DNA from: Kitagawia praeruptora
Lineage: Eukaryota > Streptophyta > Magnoliopsida > Apiales > Apiaceae
Direction of reading: 5' to 3'
Length of the DNA: 64,000 nucleotides
Assembly (NCBI GenBank): GCA_037693485.1
Contig: CM075347.1
Coordinates: 143,667,501 to 143,731,500 of the forward strand
Shown: positions 1-13,344 of the stretch, piece by piece
Numbering within the stretch: position 1 is the first letter of the stretch
Layout: each line of letters opens with the position of its first letter
Notes under the pieces: model-generated
What the model was told of the DNA's origin: nothing
Seen by the model: the letters and a program-made list of their open reading frames with translations, nothing else
Databases searched by the model: none
Made by a program: the position numbers and the translations under genes

Positions 1-794
1 GCCTTGTGTTTTCCCCGACTTTACACAATCGAAAGCTCGTTCGTGGTGGTCAAGTTTAGTTAAAGATTTTACCGAATATGGAGTGGATGGTATATGGAAT
101 GATATGAACGAGCCCGCTGTCTTCAAGGTGAAGTTAAGCAAGTTATTTACATTTCATTATTCTGTATCACTGCTTGATCTTTTTCTCCTTTTTTTGTTTT
201 TTTCCAGACAGTAACGAAAACCATGCCTGAGAGTAATGTTCATAGGGGAGATGCTGAACTTGGAGGGTGTCAGAGTCATGCGCATTATCACAATGTAAGT
301 TTTCCAGTGCTGCTTTGGTTTCTTTATTTAGTATATTGTTCATTGTGAGTAGGTCTTGTCATATGGTAGGATGTTTGGTGTTGTCATATGGTAGGATGTT
401 TATGACTCTATGTTGATAACAGGAAAAATTCTGTAGTTCTTTAGCCAGTTTCAGTTGTTTATTTAGGTATATGGCATGCTGATGGCGAGATCAACATATG
501 AAGGCATGACATTAGCTAATGGGAGTAAGCGGCCATTTGTTCTTACTCGAGCTGGATATGTTGGTAGTCAAAGATATGCAGCAACATGGACGGGAGATAA
601 TCTGTCAACCTGGGAGCATCTACATATGAGCATATCCATGGTTCTCCAACTGGTAATTAGCTTTTTGTTCTATTTGTCTGAAGATTTATGCAATGAAGCT
701 GGATGTGAATTGTTTCACAACTTTCCTTCGTAAGCTCTGTTTTCTGTAAATATATCCATTAAAGCCATTTTACTCGTTAAACATTGTCCAAGAG

Positions 795-838
<44 letters not shown>

Positions 839-3800
839 ACATATGTTTTATAGGTTAAAATAGGTGCTAGAAGTAAAACCCTCTACATAAATGGATCTAG
901 TCTAACTTGTAACCTATCGATTAAGTTTTAAATGCTTCTGTCTTGTGATGGGCTGATAGTAATCACTTTCTTCATACCTTCTTAATTGTTGACTGATACA
1001 TTAAAGGGTTTTACCATGACTAATGAATCAAGTGTGAACATGAATTGCTGTTGATACTTGATAACTTCTGATCATTGTTGACCACTTGACCACCATGAGG
1101 TACTCTGAATATAATAATGGAAATTTAGTTATAAATATATATATAGGGTCGTGGGAGACAATCTGTTGTTTCAGTTGAGTTGAATTTACTGGTTCTGCAT
1201 TTAGCTTTTGCATTCCAAACAAATCTTCTTATAATTATTTTTTATTACAGGGGATTAGTGGTCAGCCACTTGCAGGGCCAGATATTGGTGGATTTGCTGG
1301 AAATGCAACGCCAAAGCTTTTTGGAAGATGGATGGGTGTTGGTGCCATGTTTCCGTTCTGCCGTGGGCATTCAGAAAAGGGCACCTCTGACCATGAGCCT
1401 TGGTCTTTCGGGGAAGAGGTCTGCACTGTTGTTACGAAGATAGCTTCACTACTTCCAACTCATATAGTCATATGTGATTATATTTAAATGTCTTAAATTC
1501 TGTGTTTCTTCACCGACTGAGTTGCTAGTATTAGACAAATCATCAATAATTCTAAAATAATATTAAAATTAATCAGCACACACACAATTTGTAAGGTAGC
1601 AGAGCCAGTTTTTTCTCTCAAGTAGTTTATCATACATTCATACTTACGTGATAGTTTATCACAAACAGGACTAATTTTTATTCTTGATTGCTCTGCTCCC
1701 CTCTCATTTGTGGTTTGATTCTGCTATAAGAAAAATAGTGGATATACTTTTCAAGGTTTACAGATAACAAATCCAAGAGAAAAGTAGCAATCCATGATAT
1801 TAATAAGTTTAAGGTCGATATAGTTAATTGTTGGTGCCTCTTGCCATCAAGCTGATGTAGTAGGGATCCAACATCAATATGATCCGTACTAAATATTGTA
1901 ATTAAGGTTTCTTCGTGCAATTTCAACAAATGACTTGTGCTTTCCTTTTCTGTTGGTGGAGAAATATATCCATGCACATTGTTGAACAGCGTAAGACAAA
2001 TGCTAGTAAGAAACAGGGTTACCTCTACTGAGATGTTCTGTGATTTTGTTTTAATTCGCATCAGTATCTGTTATGACTGTATCATGAACAATGGTGCCAA
2101 GTATAACTTTCATTACTGTTACAGTGCGAAGAAGTTTGCCGATTAGCATTGAGAAGGCGCTACCGCCTTCTACCACTCATATATACCCTCTTTTATTTGG
2201 CACACACCAAGGGAATTCCAGTGGCCACTCCAACATTCTTCTTCGGTGAGCTTTTTGCTATGAAGTTGATTTACATTGGTGCCGGTCCATCTGTATGTGG
2301 TTTCCTTATCAGATGATCTGTTCATTTTTAACTACTCACCGCAGATTCGAAAGATCCCAAGTTAAGAACAATTGAGAATTCATTCATGTTGGGACCCCTT
2401 CTAATATATGCAAGGTCCGCATTCTCTTCCTATAGTTACACGTAATAAACATGTTTTCAGAGTATCTTGCATGAATTCTATTTTCATCATGTACCCTTAC
2501 CTAGGGGTGAAAAATGATCCGGGTGATACCGGGTATACCTTTGCTCAGGTCTCGGATCATTTTATTTTTATCGTGTCCAGATTTGGGATCGGTATCGTTT
2601 AATTCGGATATGATCCGATCCCGAGTATTGAGGTCCGGATCCAAACCGAATATGAACCGGTATCATATTTTCTTTTTTCTAACCGGGTAGTTTGTGATCC
2701 ATCGAATACGAGTCAAATATGATCCAGCAACATTAATATCATTTTTATTTAAATTATGTAAATAATCATTTAATCGTTTTTATTTATATATTTGTGGAAA
2801 CGAGGCGTCGAAGGCATTGATAATTTGTTGTAGATGCATAGTCGATCTAAAATACATCTAGTACATGCATCAACACTCTGATAAAAATGAAGAACGAAGA
2901 GTATGGAACTTAATATTGATATTATCGATGTATATCTGTATTTGTATTAGACTGAGTTTAACATTTTAACCTAAACATAACCTAAACATATTATGCTGAA
3001 TATATAATATGTAATGGGCTGAAAACACAAAGGTATAGTAAAGAGTTATTACTATATAATCCCTATACCGGGTTTTTACCGAGTTCGGATATGAACCAAA
3101 TTCGGGTAGGGTTCATATTATTAGTAAAATATGATCCCTAAAATGAGCGGGTATAGCTTTGTTCAGATTTGGGATCATATATTAATCGGGCTTAATTTTT
3201 CCGCCAAATTTGGATCATTTATAAAACGGATCTAAGACATGTATCGTATTTTCGAACCGGATATAAGCCGAGATACCGGATAATCCGGATCAATTTTCAG
3301 CCCTACCCTTACCCCTTATTTGTTGCCCTATAGCAGAGAGTGAAAGGTGTGCAACTGAATTGAATGACTTTCAGGAGACTCCGATTGGACTTCTGATACT
3401 AGTGAACTAAAACACTAAATTAAATGCTTTTTTTTTATTATGTCTAACAATTGTTAATCTTGAAGAAGGAGATTTTGTTTATAATGAATGTGTGCTTATG
3501 CAGCTATATCTATGGAAACTTTTTGTAAATTGGCCTCTTTGCAAAATAATGTTTTAAAATTTATTGCTAAACTTTTTGTACAACTTACTGAATGTTGAGA
3601 TCTCATGAATATTTATTGGTCCGAAGGTAAAATGTTCTCTGGATTTTTAAATTACTTACGACATTTATGGAAAATAAATAATGCATTAATGCAAGACAAT
3701 GAACTATGAAAATCAAATTTCCATCTTAAACTGCGGAGACCGGAGAGCTCTAGAAGTTCTGACTTCTGAGCTTTTGTAGGTATTTTTTCTGAAAAAATTG

Positions 3801-6800
3801 GATGCAAGTGTTTTGTTCCGAAGAAACTGTACTTTTTGTTTGACCTGTTTTTTCCTGAAAAAATAAGTAAATAACTGTGGTTTTGTGATAGCAGCACAAT
3901 GCATGATCACGGGGTGAATCAGTTGGAGCACACACTGCCTGAGGGCATATGGATGAGTTTTGACTTTGAGGATTCGCATCCGGTATTGTTTTTAACTGTA
4001 AAAGCCTATCATGTCTTTCATGTAGCAGCCTTGTATTAATTTAAAATTTTACATTTTAATGTTTATATCAGGATTTACCAGCTCTCTATCTGCATGGTGG
4101 ATCAATCATTCCTGTTGGTCATCCTTATCAACATGTTGGTGAAGCGGATCCAAGTGATGAATTCTCGATACTCGTTGCTTTAGATAAAAATGGTACTGCA
4201 TTTGCTTTTAATAATAAAGAAGTTTTCTAATAATTAACAAAAAATAATAATTTAAAAAAGATTTTCTATTAGATACAGTGAAAAAGTTATGATGTGGGTA
4301 AATGAGTGGCATGATCCTATATTTAGCATTTTTATTTTGAACTATAGCATCATCATGTCAAATATAATATGTTATCCAGTTCTTAGTTTAAGATGTTGTA
4401 ATACAAGCCGTTTGAGGCATTATATTTCTCTCTTTCACGTTCTCATTGCTTTTTACTCTGAAAACCTAGTCTCTAAATACTTGTTCATATTGAAGGCTCA
4501 TATTACAGGAAAGTCCAAATCAGTTATCTGTCAAATATCGGGTTAATATATCAGAGACTTGATTCTTGTCTTGATCAGTTAGCTACTCGACATACCGTTT
4601 TTGATAGTTATAGAAGACATCTCCTATTGATACCTATGTACAATATACATCAAGTCCAGTTGGAGTAAAAATTCAATTTTCTTGTTTGCAGGAAAGGCTC
4701 AAGGTGTTCTTTATGAAGATGACGGTGATGGATATGAATACACCAAAGGAGGGTATCTCCTAACAACATATGTTGCTGAGCTTCAGTCTTCAGTTGTTAC
4801 TATAAGAGTTTCCAAAACTGAGGGGTTGTGGAAGAGGCCAAAACGTCATCTGCATGTACACTTATTGCTTGGTAAAGGTGCTATGGTATGTGTTGTGCCT
4901 ATATAGTATAATACTATAGCACTTGATAATAGGTAACTGGTTTGTGAACCTGTTTTGATTTAATCGTTAGATGTTTGATTAACAGCTTGATGCATATGGA
5001 GTAGATGGAGATGTTATACAAATCACCATGCCTTCAGAAAGCGAAGTGTCCGATTTAGTATCTGCAAGTGATAAGAAGTTCACAAGGCGACTTGGTAATA
5101 CCCATTCTTACATAACTGGCCTTTTAGGGTCATGCAATTAATCCTCCGTGTACTTGTTAAAGTTCCCATTTGGCATTGACACACCAAAAGCTTCTTTTCT
5201 AGCTTATATGGCTATAAGTTGAATTTAATAACCCCACAACTGCTTTCCTTCTAATCTGGGAAAGTTGCTCTTAGGTCAAGCTAGCTTTTGCAGAAAACAG
5301 CTTTCACAACTTTCTTTTGCGATGAAAAATATCATTATCCTCCAAGAATATTGCATAAAAAAGTAATATCAATATTTTTTCATCTTTAAAAAACTTGTAT
5401 AATTTGTTTACCAGACACAGATTAGCTTATTCCCACAAAATTTTCCCGAACAACACTTTTCTCTAAAGCAGGCTCGTGAGACCGATGAGAAAGTGGCCCA
5501 AAATATGACTCTGAATATGAATCTTGTCTGAACATATTTATGAGAGAAAACGAAGTTATGGTTAATGCTTGTAGATATTGGATATTATCAGAAACTCTAC
5601 TTGGATGTTTCCAAGGATACTAGAATCAACACACAAAGGAGGAAACATAAGATTTTCTAAAATGGCAATAAGGAATGTGGAGATTACTGCTTTTCTTAAA
5701 CTCTGGAATTCAAGTTTACCTGACCCTTTTTTTGTCCTTGTTGATGACCTCTGAACTGAATTATTGATTACTAATCCTGTATGAAATGTTATATCAGGTA
5801 TAGTCTTTTTCTATGTAGTTGACCAGTTGTATCTATCAATAAGTTTTACCTGGTACTTAACTAAGGCTAATGCACTTGTTCATCTACCTTTTGTGGGAAG
5901 GCCTATATTCATCTTTGGTAATTTTTCAGTTCAGTATCGTTTTTGTGTCAGGTTGATCTGTGTTTATTTTTCGTTTTATAGTTGAAAGCTTTATCAGAGT
6001 CTATAAAATTTTACCGTCAATCTAGATACTTTGTTTTATAAAATTTCTTAACACTTAAATATACTGTTAAATAACTTAAATCTGATTATATTTGTAGTTT
6101 AGAGAAGTATCGTTCAGCTGGTCTTTGTTTTCAGTACGTCATAGTTATACTCGAACCTATAGAATCCAGTTGTAATGAGAATATATGTGTAAAAGAGCTG
6201 TGAGGCTTATAATAAGTAGTAAGCTGGTACATTCAGTTACGAATAGTGGTTGATTTCTAAATACAAAGTCAACGCCTCTTAGTTGCCCCTGTTATATCCT
6301 TTCTATCATTGATGAATCAGAGTATTCTTTTCAGGCAAGATATTTGACTTGTGTGGTAAGCCTTGCTGTTTCCTGATGTATTAAATATCGTTGCAGAAAC
6401 TGCTAGGCAAATTCCAGATGTGGAAAAAGTTTCTGAAGGAAAAGGAATAGAGCTTTCAAGGACTCCTGTGGAACTGAAAAGTGGCGATTGGGTCCTTAAA
6501 GTGGTTCCTTGGATAGGGGGGCGGATTCTTTCTATGGAGCATATTCCTTCTGGTAATGCTTAGTTAATAATCAAACTTTTCATATAAATAATTAAATGTC
6601 ATTATTATTATTATTCATGTGTTTTGACTTTTGCCTCCCAATTTTCTCTGACCTTACAATTATTTTATATCCATATTTTCCTATTACCATGTCTTTGACT
6701 TTCCCTTTTGTAGCCTACGAGTAGGAAATTAATTCTAGCTATGATTAAAATTTGAAGAAGTGTATCGGTTATATTGTCCAATCCAAGACTATTAATTGAC

Positions 6801-9510
6801 AGATATAATCTTTGTGTTCCTTCTTAATGTTGCTGGATTACCCAAATTATTTCACAGTAGGTTAATACAAAACGGATTTCTCGTTCCCAGAATTACAAAA
6901 AATATCTGTACTTTATTGTCGTAGACATTATGTGAACACCTTTATTAAAGTTATATATGACTCTCATCTCCGAAATGTTAGTCCTTGGTCATTTAGTTTT
7001 CTGCTGTGGCAGGAACTCAATGGCTTCACAGCCGGGTCGATATTGATGGGTATGAAGAGTATAGTGGAATGGAGTACCGATCTGCTGGATGTTCGGAGGA
7101 GTATACTGTTATTGAGTGAGTCAAACTTAATCCTTAAATGCTTGGGCCTATGTTACTCCAACTCTTCTGTTTAGGTCGCCGTACCCGTGTCGGACACTTG
7201 GACACTCGGACACGACACTTATTTCGTGTCGGATCCTTTGACTGAAATGTGGACACTTTGACCAACTTAAAGACCACATATGAGTTGAATTTACAATGCA
7301 AACCAAAAAAAATGAGAAGAATGAAAGAAGTAGAAGTAAGAAACAAGTAGAGAAGATCCATGATTTGCAGAGTTCTTTATGAAATCATGTTTAATCTGAG
7401 TTTGATTGTTACTTTTTCTAATGGTATCTATTTATCATGCCTCTTTATTAATATATTATGAGGTGTCCCCGTACCCGTGTCCAAAATAGGACAGTGTCCC
7501 CGTGTCCCCAATTTTCAGATTTTTCGAGTCCGACACTCGGATACGTGTCGTGTCTGACACTTCGTACCCGAGTCCGAGTAACATAGGCTTGGGCAACATA
7601 GTATCTTGAGTAGAACTACATAAAAATAAGTACGGCATACTGTTGCTTGTTATCTATGAAACATTGAGACTTGCGAAACACATTTGCACACACAAATCCT
7701 TCTGACTTGTGTTTGAAGACATGATCTACTGAATAACAATTATATACATTTATTTCCACTTTTTCTCATACATTTTCCACATCATTTCACATCTGCTTTA
7801 AGTACCAAACATTATATAATCACATTATATAATTGGATTAAATAAACCGATCTTATCTCCAGCGGGGTGCTACTTCGGTGGTTATTTAAGGACACAACTA
7901 GTGTTAAGTTCTGCTAGCCGCTCGTATATGCAATTACTAATTAACAAAAGTATCGATTTCTAATTCCTCGGTATGTGTAATTACTAATTAGCTAATGTAA
8001 CTGCAACTTTAAAAAGTCAACAATATTAAAAAAGAACGTGTTAAGTGATGTTACAGAAGCTGAAAAAGATTTGAACGAAAGAGCTCAGTGTAAATACCAT
8101 TTTCAACAAATCACATGATGCTGGATGGCTTAAAATCATTGATTGTTTCTGTATTTTGTTTGTTCGACTCGACTGTTTATGTAGATGCCGTATGGCTTTT
8201 TATTATTGAATTATCTCTTTATTCAAAAAAAAAAAAAGGTGGCCTATATTTCTGTACGTACTTGTAGACTTTAAATTAATTTTTGGCATCTTTTTCTTCG
8301 TTGGGATCCTCTCTACTCAACCTTTCACCCATCCCTCTTAACTCTTATCTCCACATCGACACATACAGCGAGGGGCGAGGGCATTTCCGGGTTTGTTCTT
8401 TGTTGGGTCCAAATTAGAAAGTTAACTTCTTGATTCTGCAACAAGGCTGCACCTTGGACCCACATCACTTACTCTTACCATCATACAAAAGAAAACTGTA
8501 CAACTTTTTAGTATTAAGTAGAACAAAACATGGACTTTATTCAGTATGCTGGATTTAAATCTCATGGTCATACATTATTGTTTTATGCTTATTGATCATG
8601 GTATTAAATGCTTTGGGGTTTTACTACAACTAATAGTAGCATTCATATGATATTTTTTTGAATCTCTTAGTTTAAGTTTTGTGGTGTTCTTTATTTTGCA
8701 GTCGTGATCTTGAGCAGGCTGGAGATGTGGAGTCTCTTTCATTAGAAGGTGATGTTGGTGGTGGATTGGTTCTTGAACGGATGATATCCTTGCCTAAAGA
8801 CGAACCAAAAGTTGTTCAGATTAATTCAAGCATTGTAGCTCGCAGTGTTGGTTCTGGTTCCGGAGGATTTTCAAGGTTAGTCTTTAACTTCTTTATCTGG
8901 TTTATTGTCTAAGCATCTTATTTGACTTAACTTTACATATTGTAGGCTTGTTTGCTTGAGGGTGCACCCTACGTTTAGCCTTTTACATCCCATAGAATCA
9001 TATGTCTCATTTGTTTCCGTCGATGGATCTAAGCATGATTGTTGGCCAACTTCCAGTGAGCAGAGTTATGAAGGAGACCTCCGGCCTAATGGTACATATA
9101 ATGTTTTTTCTTGATAATATGTGCAAACCGTTACACAGTGCTCTTATGTAGAGAATATATCTTCTCTGGCTATGTGCATTTGAACTTGGATTACCAGCTC
9201 TGAAAATTATCAAGTATAAATATATAGGAATTGAGTTCCATGCTGTTCTTATCCAACAACTTTTCGTAGCTATTATATTGCGGCAGTTGTTAACTCTTTC
9301 ACTTGAATATCATGTTCAGGTGAATGGATGCTTGTGGATAAATGTCTCGGTGTGGCTTTAGTGAACACATTTAATGTCAGTCAGGTTTACAAGTGTCTCA
9401 TACATTGGGGAACTGGTACAGTTAACTTGGAGCTTTGGTCCGAAGATAGACCTGTGTCGAAAAAGTCACCTCTGACAATCAATCACAGATATGAGGTGAG
9501 AGGAGTCTAG
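1..9510 (+). CDS. HGL1: Heteroglycan alpha-glucosidase, GH31 family (3' part; 5' end outside the window)
   Basis: Fifteen exons join in frame to give about 679 residues: 2-127 (phase set by the GH31 motif), 208-294, 467-652, 1251-1418, 2125-2245, 2345-2414, 3895-3982, 4072-4192, 4692-4885, 4986-5094, 6397-6552, 7013-7115, 8702-8875, 8946-9091 and 9320-9510 (TAG). All junctions are GT/AG. The GH31 nucleophile motif GIWNDMNEP lies in the first exon. The acid/base region TGDN and R-GYVGSQRY lie in exon 467-652, and GPDIGGFAGN and GAMFPFCRGH in exon 1251-1418. C-terminal beta domains follow (EDDGDGYEYTKGG; GDVGGGLVLE; ELWSEDRPVSK). The order and wording fit the plant heteroglycan glucosidase rather than vacuolar or ER glucosidase II. 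The family has a role in cytosolic heteroglycan metabolism. I see no frameshift or premature stop. The N-terminus and promoter lie to the left of the window. Introns carry a TA microsatellite and two hAT-type insertions. Confidence 0.9.
796..836. repeat. (TA)n microsatellite in an intron
   Basis: An uninterrupted run of about 20 TA units in the third visible intron of the glucosidase gene. Confidence 0.9.
2502..3305. mobile_element. Non-autonomous hAT-type element in an HGL1 intron
   Basis: The 804-bp insert is bounded by near-identical inverted termini: TAGGGGTGAAAAATGATCC at the left, and TAGGGCTGAAAATTGATCC when the right end is read on the other strand. It is flanked by a perfect 8-bp direct repeat CCCTTACC at 2494-2501 and 3306-3313, the duplication size made by hAT transposases. 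Many GGATC/GATCC and CCGG words sit near both ends, like subterminal transposase sites. There is no long ORF, so it would need a transposase supplied in trans. It lies in the intron between exons 2345-2414 and 3895-3982 and spares both splice sites. Confidence 0.8.
7148..7586. mobile_element. Non-autonomous hAT-type element with 11-bp TIRs
   Basis: The 439-bp insert begins with CTATGTTACTC and ends with its exact reverse complement. A perfect 8-bp duplication GCTTGGGC flanks it at 7140-7147 and 7587-7594. Subterminal parts are packed with GTGTC/GACAC and CGGACAC words in both orientations (for example 7185-7260 and 7460-7575). No transposase is encoded. It sits in the intron between exons 7013-7115 and 8702-8875 of the glucosidase gene. 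Confidence 0.8.
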
Positions 9511-9860
9511 GAGTCTGCAGAATGCATCTAATTGCATTTAAATATGTATTGTAAAATCTTTTATTGAGAGCCTGACACGTGCCTTCCCTATTAGATATTG
9601 TAATTCTGCAATATTAGTCTTATCTATCAAACATTATTATACCGGTTTGGTACATGGACTGAAATATGTAACTTCAACTTTCTCTTAGTTTGATAAAATA
9701 AATCGTGAATATTTGGCCCTCAGTTTGGTTGTGAATTGTGATGATCAAAATAATTAAAATAGTAAAATAAGTTATTAATTAATTAATTAATTGGCATTAG
9801 CATATCATCTAAAGGGGTTTTTGCTTTTAATAAAGAGTATAGATTATAATATTCAATTAC
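9511..9860. other. Short convergent intergenic spacer
   Basis: This is the space between the end of the glucosidase gene and the last recognisable exon of the opposite-strand kinase remnant. It holds a short TTAA-type tandem (about 9776-9792) and no ORF. The kinase exon expected to follow the catalytic domain (the family continues with a SCFYVPP-like stretch) was not found here. Confidence 0.6.
9697..9702 (+). terminator. Candidate poly(A) signal of the glucosidase gene
   Basis: AATAAA lies about 190 bp after the stop codon in AT-rich sequence. Plant poly(A) signals are loose, so this is only a plausible near-upstream element. Confidence 0.3.
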
Positions 9861-10153
9861 CTGGAAGAAAGGATGCCGAAGAGCCTCCGAGGCTGTTGGC
9901 CTCTTGCAAGGATCCCAGGAACACAGCGACTTGCGTTTTTCAAAGGAAAACAATATATTGAGAAAAATACGGAAGTAAAATTATATAGCCAAACTAAATT
10001 AAGAAAACGGTAGGCAACAGAGGAATGAAACTATAGAAAAAAACAAGCACTTACTGTAATAAGGCTAATTGCATCCTTGCTAGCAGATGGTAAGAGTACA
10101 GAAAGAGGAACACCCGCAAGGTGCCGTTGGAAAATAGAAGCAATAAATTGTTA

Positions 10154-10162
10154 ATTTTTTAG
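10154..10162. repeat. 9-bp target-site duplication, left copy
   Basis: ATTTTTTAG directly precedes the MULE and recurs at 13785-13793 directly after it. A 9-bp duplication is diagnostic of Mutator-like transposition. Confidence 0.9.
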
Positions 10163-10342
10163 GGCTCCCGGTCTGGTGCAAACGTATGCACCAGACCTGT
10201 TATGCAACATACGGTTCCCTCGCCGTTGGATCAACCATCCAACGGCCCTGATTAAAAAAAAAATTTTAACGTACCGCAACAAGTTTCCGCGATACGGGCA
10301 ATTACCAAAATACCCCTGCCCACCGTACCGCAACAAGTTTCC
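10163..10342 (+). repeat. MULE left terminal inverted repeat
   Basis: About 180 bp, matching the reverse complement of 13604-13784 with only a few differences (for example GATACGGG against GGTACGGG and an A-run length change). Contains the palindrome at 10170-10197. Confidence 0.9.
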
Positions 10343-10956
10343 GCGGTACGGTCCTGTTCCCTTTTGTTTCTTATTTCGCCAGTAGCAGTTTAAACCTGAG
10401 AATTCCCAAAATCATTGCAAACCTGAGGCGATTTATTCAGTTTGAGAGGCGATTTCTTGCAAACTAGAGGCGAAATCAACACTAAAGGGCCGTTCTTCAT
10501 CATTTTCGAGGTATTTTCTTCATTATTCTTGTGTTCTTTCCTAGTATAATGTGTGTACATATGATTTTGTATGTATGTAATTTAGAGTGCGATTTATTGT
10601 ATGTTTGCTGCATATTGTTGTGCCATTGTTGTGTGTAATGCGAATTAGGGGCATATAAATGATGTAATTTGAATTTATCCGTACTTTAGTTTAATTAGGG
10701 TTTAATTTTTTTTTTTTAAATTATGTGTATAATTGAACTAGGGTTTATGTGTAATTCAAATTAGGGCTTTGCACTAGGAATTTTTTTGTTGATTTTACAG
10801 AGAATGTTTGTTGTATTTAGGGTATATTCTTGTGAAATTCGAAATAAGTATTTCATTTTGATTATTAATTTAGTTGTTATGATTTTTAGATAATATTTTC
10901 GAATACTATTTGAGCTTGTTTTTAATGTAATTTAATTTCTTATCTAATTGGCAGGT

Positions 10957-12363
10957 ATGGATCATTTTAACGATGACTTGCTTGATACTTTACCGGGTCC
11001 TAGTAGAGCGAACATCATTTGGGATAACCGCTATCATGTTAGCGAGGATGTGTGGGATGGTAGTGGGAGGGAGGAGTTGGAGTGCATTTGTGGTAATAGG
11101 GCGATGCGGGAGTGGAAATTAAGAAGACCACAGAGGGAGCTTCTACATATGATGGGGTTTGGGATTTTTACCAACCCCCATGTTGTGTTGGGTAATGACG
11201 CGAGACTCATTTCTGCTTTGATTGAGCGGTGGAGGCCTGAGACCAACACATTCTTCATGAGGCAAGGGGAGATGACAGTTACCTTAGAGGATGTTGGGTA
11301 CATCTTAGGATTGCCGGTTGTTGGTGAGACTTTGACATGTGGTCTCATAGGGAATCAGAAAGATTTCTTTATTCGTAATTGGTTTGAGCCGTTGATAGAT
11401 GAGGAGGTGGAGGATGCTTTGTTTAGAAATCATATCAAGTTGACATGGCTATATGAGAGATATGGTAGACATAAGCCGGAGAAACATAATGTCGAGGCAA
11501 TTATTGTACATACACAGGCATACTTGGTATTTCTGTGTGGTGCCATTCTGTTTCCTACGAAGGACAAAGCCTATGCCCATGTTAGATACATTGTGCCTGT
11601 GTCCAACATCCGGGAGGTTCATAATTATGCTTGGGGTGCAGCGGTGTTAGCACATTTGTACAGAGGGTTGGAGATTGCTGCGAAGAAGAATAGTAAGAGT
11701 GTTGCTGCTTGTGTATGGATATTGCATATTTGGTCTTATGAGAGATTTCCTCGTATTGGCGTGCCTCAGCGGGACCTTGGTCATCCAGATTTTCCAGTTG
11801 TAGAGGGTTGGGCTTATTCGTTGCTTCAGGGTATTAATAGGGAAGCGGCGTCAGTCCGGTCCTCATCACAGCTTACCATTTTATAGGGGTGAGTTTGATG
11901 GAGTTGCTGGTGATGATGTGGTTTGGAGGCCATATGCTCGATTTGACGGGGTTGTTGATTGGGAGATGCTACAGGCACAGCTAGCTGGTAATGCTCGTGT
12001 GTCCTTGGTATGCTTTGATGTGGTTGAGTGGCAGCATCCGGAGAGGGTGGTCAGGCAGTTTGGTAATTTGCCGGTGATTCCTCAGGCTCCTGTTAACATG
12101 CTCTCGTATAGGCAACCTAAGGAAGCCACTTTTGCCTCTGAGGATTGGTTGGTTAGGTGGTTTGTGGATATTGGGAGGTGGGCTAGATTCTGCTCAAATT
12201 TGGAGGGTTTGGTTGATTGCACTTCTAATATTGCATCCAAGGCGGAGTACATGGCTTGGTATGCAGAGATTACCCGTGCACGTGTAGGGAAGCCAGAACC
12301 TGTCCCCCGTTCAACCTACCAAACGAGGGAGCTCTATGATGGCGTCGAGGGATACAGAGTTGT
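10957..12363 (+). pseudogene. Plant mobile domain (PMD, aminotransferase-like) protein gene inside the MULE
   Basis: The reading frame begins at ATG 10957 just after an intron-like acceptor (TTGGCAG). A leader intron from about 10511 to 10954 is likely. The first block, to 11886, holds family features: WRPETNTFFMRQGEMTVTLED, ILGLPVVGE, LCGAILFPTKDKAYAHVRY, and a YAWGAAVLAHLYR segment. Near 11850 the frame shifts by one base; the continuation (LPFYRGEFDG..VVWRPY, then QFGNLPVIPQ) runs in another frame to a GTAAGT donor at 12364, beyond which no PMD exon follows. PMD proteins include MAIN/MAIL1, which act in silencing and genome stability, and many are carried by transposons. The frameshift and lost 3' end indicate a broken copy. 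Confidence 0.75.
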
Positions 12364-12412
12364 AAGTATCCTAGCTTTCCTACATTTGAATTACACAGTG
12401 CACACCTAATAT

Positions 12413-13344
12413 CTATTTGTCCGATATGTCGTGTCGAATGCCACAGCATCACCAAAATTTTGGTAGGCCATTATACATCTAGGATCAACCCACACAAGAC
12501 ATTTCAAACGTTGTTTTTCATCAACTTGTGTTCTAATAAAGAATTTGGAACCACTTTCTTCATTGAATCTATGTAACAAGTCTAATGCGGCTTGAACATC
12601 ACAACTTTCAAACTTTTTTTGCCTCTCATCTCGTATGACATTCCTAACATGTTAAGTACCAAACCCTACTTTGTCATTACCTCCATGCATATTACCAATA
12701 ATATTCATTACTTGAAAATCACGAATTCCCCCACCACGAAGAGTTTTGATCAAACTACGCGTAGCGGTATTCACATGCCTTTCTCGTTGTATCAAATTCA
12801 TCTTCGAAGGAGTGACACATACGTGATTGTGATTTAACTCAAGACTAGTTACCTCCCAAAGACTTAAATTCTTCGAATAATTCACATACATTCTTACTTT
12901 GCAATCGCTCCTAGGAAGATTTTCTCTACGTCGTTTGGGATTACTACTACTTTCACCACTTCTACCCGCAAGTCTACAAACATACATACGAGCATATATT
13001 TCATTCGTTTTAGAACGCCTATGGGTTGATTGAATTCTAATACCAAATCCATTTTTTAGAGCATATGCCCTAAAAAAATTTTCCCCTTGTTCCAAAGTAT
13101 GAAATAATTGATGCATAAATGGAACGCCATTTCCATCTTCACACTCTACATTATCCTCATTTTCATTTTCAACATCTAAATCATCATCTAAATCATCATC
13201 TAGCTCCTCATCTTCCTCAACACTAACAAATTCATCATTTTCATCCACATTAATGAACTCATCAATATTAACAAATTTGGGGGTGCTAGGCTCATCACTA
13301 CTTTCATCAATAAATTCATTCATACTTAAATCATCAAGATGCAA
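12413..13344 (-). pseudogene. FAR1/FHY3-type protein, N-terminal part (MULE transposase relative)
   Basis: An ORF of 230 codons starts at 13344 with a very acidic segment rich in Asp and Glu. A FAR1 DNA-binding domain follows (FFRAYALKNGFGIRIQST, then CR, a basic KRRRENLPRSDC patch, and LELNHNHVCVTP). An in-frame TAA at about 12650 stops it. Beyond the stop the same frame still reads family text (DERQKKFES, then KCLVWVDPR and NFGDAVAFDTTYRTN) until about 12413, where similarity ends abruptly. The MULE transposase core and the SWIM zinc finger are missing. In the family this N-terminal module binds DNA. Here it is a truncated remnant facing the PMD gene. Confidence 0.75.
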
